NCBI RefSeq assembly: GCF_001039355.2
Contig: NW_019773792.1
Location: 598,875-662,874, forward strand
Direction: 5' to 3'
DNA length: 64,000 nucleotides
From: Lingula anatina
Lineage: Eukaryota; Brachiopoda; Lingulata; Lingulida; Lingulidae
The notes beneath the pieces are model-generated. The model saw nothing but the letters and a program-made list of their open reading frames with translations. It searched no databases and was not told the DNA's origin. A program made the translations under genes and the position numbers. Positions 13,401 to 25,679 of the stretch are shown piece after piece. The first letter of the stretch is position 1, and every line of letters begins with the position of its first letter.

Positions 13401-16400
13401 AGGGCAAAAATTCATGTCGTCGATTCAGTTATGTTTCGTCGATTCATTGCCTTCCCATCGATTCAGTTTCAAGTTTAAACGATCCTGTCATAAATTCAAC
13501 ATCTACTTTCGTCAATTCAATTGTCAAACATTTCTCATCTACGGTGTATTAAAACCAATGCTGTCACTATTTTCGTCGATCGTGTAACTATTCTCGTCGA
13601 TTGTCAAACTATTCTCGTCGAAGTGCAGAAGTGTGCCACAATAAACTTTTTTATCCTACAACCTCACTACACATAAGTAAGATGTAATGTATGGTATTTT
13701 CTATGTCTCAGAGATACTTACAGTTTTGGTTATATTTACAGTTATCATATTGCTGCCTTTGAAGGTGTAGATTTTGACATAATTCTACAAACTTCTTGCT
13801 CTCTTTCTATCCAGATGATGCTGCATTTGGTCGAGTCCTTGGCACATTCTGCGGCCGCCAACCAAATACTGAACCTGTCATAGCTACCTCCAATGTCATG
13901 ACTGCCAAGTTTACAACTGACTCCTCTGTTACCAGGATTGGCTTTGCCGCCAGTTATAAGACAAGTAGGTGATATTCGTTTAAAGCAGATTTTATGTTCT
14001 GGTAATTAAATGAAGGGGAAAATCAGAGTGGATTGATAAATTTCTCAGAGTTGCAAATAATTTAAACTATTTCTTATGAAAAGCTTGAAAAAATTAACTA
14101 TTTTCTATTTGGCAGCGTTTTGGAATCAGATAATGAATAGTATTCTTTGCAAAGATGCATGAACTCATTTTTAAGATTCAACTGAGCATTGATGATTATT
14201 ATTAAGGAGTTACCAGTTCAAATACTGGAGTTTTTTTTGTGCTTAATAAAGGTCTGAAGTTGTTGTGATTTTAACTATTTCTAGCATGTGGTGGTGTACT
14301 TGATGGACCCACAGGGGTCATCCAAAGTCCATCCTACCCTAACAACTACCCCAATAACGCCAACTGTACCTGGGTGATCAGAGTGACCAATGGAAGGACC
14401 ATTAGTGTGGAGTTTGACACCTTTAATATCCAGTCTACGTCCTCCTGCAGTGGGGATGGCCTTATGGTGAGGTGTAGTCAGATCCATGCTAGAATATGAA
14501 ATTTTAGCCAAATATGAAATGTTGAATAAAATGTTGAATAATAATCATTATAACTGAACACATTTCTCATATGGAATTTCACAATTAGAAAAATTTTGTG
14601 TAGAAATGTTCAGCTTTTTGACTAATAAAAATTATATTTTAATTATGATGGGCCTAGGTTAGCCCACCTAAACAGTGGCAGCTAAAAAATCTTTTCTTCA
14701 GGTGTTTTAATGCTACTGTTGTTACAGCCCTTATGTATTTTATGTCTGTTTATTTGACACCTTTGTCGCTTTATTTTTATGTACAGACACAGATGTGTCT
14801 GTACATATTGCCATCACCTGCGTCTGTCGTTGCCGTCGCCGTCGCCGATCATGTCGCCGTCGCCGTGCACTTTCAGCGTTAACACCATAAGTGGAAGACA
14901 GTTTTACTTTTTGGCTTTATATTTACAGAGCTGACTAATATTCATAAAATGTAGGTCAAGTTCGAAAATCAGCATGATCGGGCCATTATTGTAGAATTTA
15001 TCCTGTTTTTTCACTTTTTAGCATATATGCAACACTGTTAACACATTTCAAGGAAAACCGATAGGCCTGTTGTCATGAAACTCACAGGAGTTATCAATCT
15101 TACTAAAATGCAGATCAAGTTCGAAAATCGGCATGATCGGGCCACTATTTTAGTAGTTATGCTGTTTTTTCACTTTTCAGCATATGTGCAACACTGTTAA
15201 CACATTTCAAGGAAAACCGATAGACCTGTTGTCATGAAACTCACAGGAGTAANAACTACCCGCAGCCTTACCCTCACAATGTGGACTGTATCTGGGTGAT
15301 CACAGCGCCATCGACGGACCAAGTTCAGCTGGACTTTGTCGATGAGTTTAACATCGAGCAGCATTCTCAGTAAGTGGTGGTGGGCTGTGTAATTTCAAAT
15401 TTTTTGTAGCCCCATGACATTGGTTTGAAGCCATTTTCATATTTCAAACTAATGAATATTATTATTTTGGTTATCACTTAGTAAAGTTGCCTATCTCAGC
15501 AGTGTAGCTAGGTAAAAGACTAGAAAAATCGAGATATACTTGACTTTTAAATTCCCTTTATTTGAATTCTTTAACATTCTTATCCTATCAGATGCCAGTA
15601 TGACTATGTGCGTGTGAGAGATGGAGGCACAGAGAACGGACCAGAACTTGGCACTTTCTGTGGCAGAACCCGTCCCAGCACTGTACGTTCCACTGGAAAC
15701 ATTATGTATGTCCGCTTCAGAACAGACGACAGCGTTCCCAGGACTGGGTTCAAGGCACGCTACCAGATATGTGAGTCTGTGGTTAATAGATATATACGTT
15801 TGTGAAATCCACCCTTCTATCCAAAAAGAGTCAGCTCTGAACCAAAATTTGATCTAGAATCTGTACCATTTCTTAAATTGGGTCAATTATTAGGGTGAAA
15901 ATGTCCATCTTTTCACAAAAAGACCCCTCTTTGAAATTGTTGGTTACAGACCTGTTGATCAGCTTTAACTAGAATTTGTATTTTGGAATCATTTAATTTG
16001 GGCATCCAAATATTTAAAAAATGAGGCACATTTCTTTGTCATTTAATGCCACTTTGTTTTAAGTTGAATTGAATTATGTCAAAAATTTTTGTTACAATTT
16101 ATTACCCATTTGATACTTATTTCCACCAGTCACAAATATGATAACAAATTCAGTATACTAGTAATTGTATTTTTTATCCCAGCCACATGTGGAGGCACTA
16201 TTAACGCAGACTCTGGCAGTATCATGAGCCCTAACTATCCCGACCCCTACAGTAATGATGCCAACTGTGAGTGGTTCGTTAACGGCCCTACTGGACACTA
16301 CCTGACCTTCACCTTTGAGGCGTTCAATCTGCAGCAGAGTGATAACTGTGTCAACAATGATTACCTGCAGATCAGAGACCTGAACAGAACAGGTGGGATG

Positions 16401-19400
16401 AAATGGAAAATGAAAAAATAAGAATACACAATTTTGGTTACATGTTCACATATGCTCTGTAAATAGTTCTTTAAAGCAGTATAAAAGAACAATTTTAAAA
16501 TTTGATTTTCAGGTGTAAAATAAAATGCAATTGTAATTATGATTATGAGATTCATGTACATTAAATACTTTTCTAATGAGTTAGGTTTCTTTTAGCCTAG
16601 ATAAATTAACTGATACTGTTTCTCCTCCCCTAGGTCCAATCTTAGGGTTCCTGTGCGGCACTTCTCTCCCTGCTCCTGTGAGGACATCTGACAGTTTTGC
16701 CTACTTGCAGTTTAAAACTGACCGCGCCACGACAGCTCAAGGGTTCAAGGTCAACTTTGAGGCCAGCGTTGAAGGTAAGGCGTCTGTTTTAACTGTGTGT
16801 GATACAGATGAAAGAGGAGTCCTTTAGGCTGGAATTTTTATCATGCTGGATCTGAAAAGATATTTTGAATTAACATATGTTGGTGATAGATCGTAAACTA
16901 TTGAGTGTTTACATGTGCACAATTATAAACAATTATTCTCATCAATTTATGTATGACAAGAGCTTCAATTTATAACAAATAATTGTTAAAGTGAGGTTTT
17001 TACTAAAATATTACTTAAAATTGAAGTCAAAAAGGAAAAAAATCATATACTTGATTACTCACATCATCAGCCTAGCTTCCAAAGTATGTGCTCTCATCAC
17101 TCATATACACATTCTTTGTCCACTTCATGCCCACTTCATATCCACCTGTATTCCAGGTTGTGGTGGAGAATTAAACACCCCCACTGGGGTCATCACCAGT
17201 CCTAACTACCCCGGCTCCTACCCTCACTCCAGGACCTGTACCTGGCTGATCACAGTCGCACCTGGACGTAGAGTGTCCCTGGAGTTCACTGACGTCAACA
17301 TTGAGGCCCACTCTAGGTGTCGATATGACTATATTCAGGTAAGTGTCAATATTTAGGATCACTCTAGGTGTCGCTATGACTACATACATGTAATTGTTAA
17401 TATCGAGGAGCACTCTAGGTGTCGCTGTGACTATATTCAGGTAAGTGGTATGAAATGAAAAAGTATATGATAGATAATCTTGGGACATTCCCCTTACATA
17501 TTGTTACAGATGTTTCACTTGTTTTATAGCCATAGGACCAGTTAGACCAGTTACGGAATATTTCTGCTGAAGTTTTAAAATTCTCTCACTCAAGGAATGA
17601 TTCTCATTGTCTTTTTTTCTCGCCAGGTTTACAATGGCATCATGCGTGAGTCACCCAGTCTGGGGTATTTCTGCGGCACCACCAACCCAGGAATCATGAA
17701 GTCCTCTGGAAACACCATGAAAGTAGAGTTTGTCACTGATGGTTCCGTCACCAATGGAGGATTTAGGGCACAGTATACGTCACAGGAGCCTATCAGTATG
17801 TGGATAATTTTAGTAGTTTTCTCATATGTGATTATGGGATGTGGGATCAATTTTGTTATTAATAAGCCATTTCAGATGTTTATTCTAAATTCAGGTAATA
17901 ACTGGTGAATTGCAGAAAGATATTAGCATATGTCAATAAACCAGTCTGAAATAAAGACTTTAAATGAAATGTTATAAATCAGATAGTAGTTTTCAGAAGG
18001 TGTGCATGTAAATTTGTAACGTGAAAAGATAGAAATAAGTCATTAAAATTTGATGTTCTTATTACAGAATGTGGTGGCGCCATCACCAATGCAAATGGCG
18101 CCAGTGGCACCCTGATGTCCCCTGGTTTCCAGAATGGCAACTATTCCAACGACGAGCAGTGCGTCTGGGTCCTGACCAACACCAATGGTGGCTACAACTC
18201 CTCCATTGGTTTGCGATTTACTGCATTTGCGTTGGAGGAACATGGCAGCTGCAACTATGACTATCTGGAAATCAGAGAAGGTATGAGCAGTTTTGGACCT
18301 TTTGGTTGCACTTATGACCTACAGCTGGCAGCCTTCTTTCATTTCTCGATTTCTCCTTTCTACCATCCTCATGTCTTCACACCACTTCCTGCCTGCCCCC
18401 TCCAGAATGTTGACATCCCATCTCTACCTGCCTCTTCCTCCTTTCTACTATAGCCTGCATTATTATTAGATGCCGTGGAATTGACAAGCTGTTGCTGATG
18501 TTTATGAAAATGTTTCCATGTATTTTACTCCCGCCCCCATTCCCCCAAAAATTATACAGTAACAGGATAATGAAAGACAATTTCTGATATGACTTAATAT
18601 CAGAAGAATTCATTTTTTCCCTTGTTTGCTTTTACTTAAACAAAAAGAGGTTCAGAAGAGTTATTTTAAAATTAAAAAAACTGTCTCTCAGTATCTTACA
18701 TACAATGGAAATAGGCTTGTATTTATATTTTGGTAGCTTTGAAGTCTTTTCTGACCTATCTGATGTTACAAATCATATGTACTCTTCCTTTTTCGCAGGC
18801 ACTGATCAAACAGGTACCTTGCTTGGTCGTTACTGTGGCAACACCACAATTCCCCCACGAATGGTCACTCCCAGTCCGTATCTGTGGGTCATGTTCCGTA
18901 CTGACCATTCCATAGTGGACGCAGGGTTCTCCTTGGACTATAACTTCACGCGTAAGTTATTGTTTTGTTTAGAAATCTTTTCATTTGTCTCACTTAAAAA
19001 TAGAATTGTATTGTTTTGATTTATATTGTATTGGTTTTTTTATTATATTATATTATATTATATTATATTATATTATATTATATTATATTATATAGGTTGT
19101 GGTGGAGTACTGCTGTCACAGCAGGGGGTCATCACTAGTCCAAACTATCCCAATAACTACGACCACTTTGACCAGTGTGGCTGGGAGATCCTGGCCCCAG
19201 ATAATTATCAGATTATTGTGAGTAGGACTATCATCTCAAAGTCAATGCACATTGGGTTTTTATATAGAAAAACTAGATATTTGCTCTAATTTTGTCTCAG
19301 AATTCTTGTATTCTCATAATATTTGAGTCATAAACTCTTCTATTTCCTACATTTTAATGCTCTAGTGTATGGGAAGCCTGGTATGGAGAGAATGCAATTG

Positions 19401-22400
19401 ATTCTAAAGCTTTTACTACTGTCACATTTTTGAGTGGTAAGAGTTTTAAAATATCCTATGGTGAAATTACTTCATAAAATGTCTATTTTAATTGTATTGT
19501 TTAAGGTTGAGGTCACTAATATGAACATAGAAGATCATGACAAGTGTCAGTATGATTACCTGGAGATCTTCAATGGCGGCACTGCATCATCGCCCTCTAT
19601 TGGCAAGTTCTGTGGCTCATCCCCTCCAGAATCATTCCGCTCACAGAGTAACCGCCTTCGTATAGAGTTCCATGCAGACTCCAGTGTGTCTGCGTCGGGA
19701 TTCCGGTTGACATACAGGATGGATGGTGGAGGTAAGCTGGTGTTATTGATAGTATTATGCTGGACAGTATTTCACAAAAGAACAAGGCAGCAAAGCTGTT
19801 AAATGTACAGATAAAAAGCAGCAAATCATGATGTACAAAATAGGTTGTTTTGTCAATTATGATGCAATAATGCATTGTGATTAACAGCAAAATCAGCACC
19901 AAATTTCATGATAAAACAAAACACATGATTTGGTCTTAACTTTCATGAACTCCATAGCCAGAACTAAATATGTTGAGTTGATATATAAATTATAACCATT
20001 TATCATACAATAAAATATAGCTCTCTTCAGGTTTTGCTTGTTAAACCCCCTTGTTTAAGACCAAGATGTTAAGCCTGATGTGATCCTATATACTATACTC
20101 TGTACTAGTCCTCCTAAATGAAATGGTATAATATTACTCCAGATCATGTTCTAAAATGTTTATTCCATCAGGTTGTGGAGGCACACTGCATGGTAAGAAA
20201 GGGTACATCAGCAGTCCTAACTACCCTAACCGCTACCCACATAATGTGGAGTGCATGTGGGAGATCAACACTGACCCAGGATACCATGTGCTCCTGGACT
20301 TTAACTCCCCCTTTGACCTGGAGAATGCTGGGAACTGTATCTATGACTACGTGGAGGTAAGGTCATAGGGCAAAGGTCATGACCCCAATCTTTGTATGAC
20401 TTCATACTTTATGAAACTTAATCAGTATCAATATAAATGTGTAATCTTTGAAAAAAGATTCAGGTACAATGTAATGTAGATACAGATTTGAAATTATTAA
20501 CTACTGACACTCTGATATCAAAGCAGTGAATTTAAGTATTAGTTCACTTTATAGTTTCATGAATTTTTAAAAATATTTTATAGAGCAGTTGCAGTTTTTG
20601 CTTTTCTCATTTTATATTTTGATTAAATAGTGATTTTTAAGAAACCCATCAAAGAATAATTATAATGAATAATACTCATCAATAATACTCATCAAAGTAG
20701 AATCAATCATGTAATCAAATATATGTTTATATATTTGAGATGTTATTAATTTAATTAATTCTGTTTCTGCACCAAAGGTATCTGATTACATAGCCAAGAA
20801 TGATTCATGGATACCAATTACTCGCTATTGTCACAATGAAATTCCTCCATCTATACGATCAGTATCCAATAGACTGCTTGTGAAATTTCATTCCAATTCA
20901 GCAGTAAATGGCAATGGTTTCTCTGCTTCTTGGGAAGCTGGTAAGAGTCACCTTGATTTGCATGATTAAATTATAAAGTATGATTTTTAGTGCTGCATTT
21001 GTTTCTTGCTTAAAGACATACAAAACATCTTAGAACTCCTCTTAGCTAAAAGAAAAAAATCTTGGAAATTTTAGCAACCACCAAGGTCTTTGCTATCCAA
21101 AACAAATAAACTTTGAGTAAAAATACCTTATGAAAAAGGACTGAAATTTCCAGGAAAAATTAGTTTTTGCTGTATTAGATCATTACTTAATGTTTGTCCA
21201 GAAATGAATGCCTCTCTTAGCTTTTAACAGCATCATGATGTGTGATCTTTCTTCAAAGTCTTGGTTCATGGGAGCTGTGTATAAAAACAGAAATGAAGTA
21301 GTTTTTAGTTTTGCATTCTTTCATTGTTTTGACTGAAAATCTTATGTTTGCTAAAAATGTCCAGAATGAAACAAAATTTGAAGCTTCTTTGAGCCAAGTC
21401 AAGTGATATGAAGGAAGAGATAAATCCACTTCTTTGATTATTTTTTATCTTTACATTTGACTGCTTCACATGTACTTAATCACCTTGCCTGAATGATGAA
21501 CTTTGAATATTGTAGTCCTACCAGATTAGAGAACAGCATGTCTGTCATGCATAAATTTCTGAATGCGCTTCATTTTTCAACAGCATATTTTTCAATTTCA
21601 AAAGTTTTACCACCACATATTAACTGATGGAGATTTGAAGCTTGGGGACAGGCCAGCCTCTCCATTTTCAAATCTCAATACTGGTTGAAATACAGATGAC
21701 AGTATATACATTTGTGATTGGTGATGTAAATTGCAATCAAATTTGCTGTCGAATAATCTTGCACATATGGAGATTTGAAAGTGAAGAAGCTGCCATATGA
21801 CCCGTAGCTCAGGCCCAGCTCATGCTTGAATACACTCTTGTGTGATACATTTATATCTAAGCTTGAAATACTAAAATAAGGCTCATCTAGTACTAATTTG
21901 TGGTACCAAAAAAAAAAAAAAAAAAAAAAATCTGAGCAAAATCATTCCTTTGGCAAAACAAGAATACATAATATTAATTTTGTTTTGCCAAAATATTGTC
22001 TTTTATAAAGCATAATTCTACAAAACAATACATGATAAAAATGGGTAAATGGGAGTCCATTTGAAGACTCCAAAGAGGTACCATGAGCCTTTGTTGTGAA
22101 TCACATTTCCACTAACCCTTCCTGTAGGTTCTTGACTACTCCGACAGTGGGAATTGGGTGTCACTAGGACGCTATTGTCACAATGAGGCTCCAGCCCAGC
22201 ACAAGTCCACTGGCACCAAATTGAGGGTAAAGTTCAGATCAGACCCCTGGACCAACGGGAACGGATTCTCTGCCAACTGGACCTCAGGTAGCATTGCCAG
22301 TTGGGTCCTGAAGGAGTGAAGTTATCGAAAAGTATTTACCCATGAAATAGTAACTGGAAGAAGATTGAATGTCCAGTGGGATGTTTCCATGATTTAGCTA

Positions 22401-25400
22401 GGCTTTTAACAACTAAAACTTTTCATCCATCTTGATGGATAAAATAGAACAGATGTTTATTTTTACTTACTCTGGATTGAGAGTTATAGTCTCCTACTTA
22501 GTGTTTAGAATATCTTTTGTGAGTTTGTGCTTTGTTTGAAAATATCTCTTATAACCATGCACATTGAAAGCATGAGAATGCCTGAGTTTGTACATTTGCT
22601 CAAGGGTAGATGCTTACAGTATTAACGTCACTGTTATATCATAACCCTGCATTGAAACTGTAAATTGGCCCTATTTTTTATAAGGGTGTGATCTTCCATC
22701 AGTTAAATTTATTTTCATGAATTTCTGTCAGATTCATAAGAGACTGGATTTTATGGCTTCTATTTCTATTTAAATTTGAAGTAAAAAGTAATAACTGTAA
22801 ATTATAATCTTTGTACATATGTCATTTAATATTTTCTATTAAATTTCCATGCTATCATCTACAGAGCAGGGTAAATTATGATCTGTTGAAAGTAATAACT
22901 ATAAATGATAATCTTTGTACATATGTCATTTAATATTTTCTATTAAATTTCCATGCCATCATCTACAGAGCAGGGTAAACTATGATCTGTTGAAGTATAT
23001 TACAGATGTTGCATTACTTACATGTATCAATATTATTCTGTATTATTCTCATACTGTGTGCATTATTCTGTGTGTAGGTTGTGGCGCCCTTTTTACTCAG
23101 GACACTGGCATCATTCTTTCTCCTGGTTTCCCTGGCAACTATGAGAACAATCTTACATGTAACTACACCATTATGGTGGACCCACAGAAGTTTGTGCTGC
23201 TGACATTTGATGAAGAAAATTTCAATATTGAAGGTTTGTGTTGACTTTACATTCATTATTGTTCCAATGTGAAAAGATATGCCATTAGTTATTCTTAATT
23301 TATGTTATTTATTATATATTCAATATTCACCACAAGTTCTGCCTTTCACAGCTGAACAAGACATACAGTTTACAAAGTCTACACCAAAAGCTTTATGTCC
23401 ATTTTAGATAATTAAAATAACATTGAACAAAAAACATTTGCCTGTCTTTGTGAACAACCAAAAATTTGTCTAAAATTATTCATTATTATCTGAGTTCTTT
23501 TCTCAAAGTACAATGTAACATTGACAGCGGCATAAGGCCAGCTGTAGCAATTCTGTGGAATAGTTTCTAAGTTGCATTATAGCCAATTCAGTCTATATTT
23601 AGTCACCTAAATGATGTGTTTTATTGCCAGGTGGCACAGGTTGTCCGTATGATTACGTTGCCGCCTACACTGGAAATGGCTCAGACTCCAACCTCCTTGG
23701 GAAATTCTGCGGAACGACTGCCCCTGCTCCTGTCTCATCTCTGGGGGTCATGTTTATCCAGTTTGTCACGGACAGCTCCATAGTGGCACGAGGGTACAGA
23801 GCTACTTATTCAGCAATGGGTGAGTGGGGAAATGATGAGCAATGTGAATAAAGCCCCATGAAATACCTTTTTTTTGTGGAAGATTTTCTTGAAGAGGCTA
23901 CATTTTCTTTAGAAGATTTTCTTGAAGAGTTTATATTTTCCACTGATTTTTTGGAAGAAATGACTTGTCCCATTTCCACAAAAAGTGAAATTGTTATTTT
24001 GATATTGATTTTATTATGTTCAATTTTAAATTTATATACATGTTCTTCCTCAGAGTGACACTCCTCCTCATTTTAAAACATGTATAATTATAAGAACTTT
24101 TTAGTCCTCTCACCATCTCTGTGGATGTTAAACCAACTCCATCAATATTTTCCAGAATGTGGTGGTGTGTATACAGCCCCCCAGGGGACCATAAGAACCC
24201 CACAACACCCCGTGAACTATCATCACAATGCTAACTGTACCTGGTCCATCACTGTACAGCCTGATAGAGTGGTGGAACTGAAGTAAGTGGACTGGGATCT
24301 CTTTATAGCTGTGTATAAACACTACATCTTTTACTATTACTACAGTGCCATCTGTACATGTCATTGTACAGCCTTGAAAATTTGTGTATTTAAGAAGTAC
24401 TCAAATTTATCAAAGCCATTTCTCTCTCCTGTAGGAGACAAAACCCTGATGAAATATGTACTTACAATTTATATATTAGTTTCACCTCAGTTTTTTGGCC
24501 AAATTCCCTACTTCTCTCAAAACCAAGGTTTTCAAAGCATCAAGGCATAAAATAACAGAACAAGTTTATAGCTAATGGATTTTTTCCTCCAGATTCAACA
24601 TCTTTGACATTGAGACTCACTCTAGCTGCAACTATGACTACGTAGATGTACGAGATGGTAACAGCCTGACATCTCCTCTGATTGGACGATTCTGTAGTAA
24701 TGTGATCCCTGAGCCAGTGCGAACTACTGGGAACACCATGACTGTCAACTTTGTCTCGGACGCCTCCATCAATGGCGCAGGCTTCACTGCTTCTTACAGG
24801 ACTACTTTTGGTAGGTTGGCATGCCAAAATATTTCCATATTATTGCCTACATCATTTTATTTTATCTTTTATAATAGATTTTAAGTCATTTTCTCTGTAA
24901 AATATATTGTAAGCAGCAAGTGCTTGCAATATTCAGTGTGCCAGTGTTGTTTCCCCTATAATTTGTTAGGTATCTGATCACAGTTAAAACAAATATGGTA
25001 TTAAGGTAGATCGGTCGTTACATGTTCCAACGTTCGAATTTTTAAAAAAAATTTTTTGTTTGAAGAGACACCCAAGTACATTAAAAATTTGCAAAAAAAA
25101 TTGGGGGTCACCGACCAAAAAAGAGAACTAGCCCCAAATATGATACACCCTGCATATCGCACTAGTCCCCATTCAAATCAATGGGAAAATGGGTGTTTTC
25201 TCACTAAAGCATTATTTTTTATGACTTTCTGACGTTCCAATTTTTTTAATTTTTTTTTTGTGTAAAGAGGCCTCCAAGTACATTTAAATTTTACCAAAAA
25301 AATTGGGGGTCACCGACCAAATAAGAGAACTACGCCAAGTTGAAGTGCGCTACACCCTGCGTGACGCACTAGTCCCCATTCCAATCAATGGGGAAATGGG

Positions 25401-25644
25401 TGTTTTTCACCAAAACGTTATTTTTTATGATTTTTCTAACGTTTGAATTAAAAAGAAAACTTTTTTGTGTAAAGAGGCATCCAAGTAGATTTTAATTTTG
25501 CCAAAAAAGTTGGGGGTCACAGACCAAATAAGAGAACTACGCCAAGTTGAAGTGCGTTACACCCTGCGTGACGCACTAGTCGGAAGTCCCCATTCAAATC
25601 AATGGGAAAATGGGTGTTTTTCACTAAATCGTTATTTTTTATGA

Positions 25645-25679
<35 letters not shown>

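Noticed and set aside
13346-13552. Plus-strand frame in the intron of module 13
   Set aside because: Falls in the CGTCGAT-rich repeat and has no CUB or other motif.
17339-17440. Extra coding exon formed by the repeated CUB fragments in the intron
   Set aside because: The reading hits TAG directly after the first donor, and the copies lack an acceptor.
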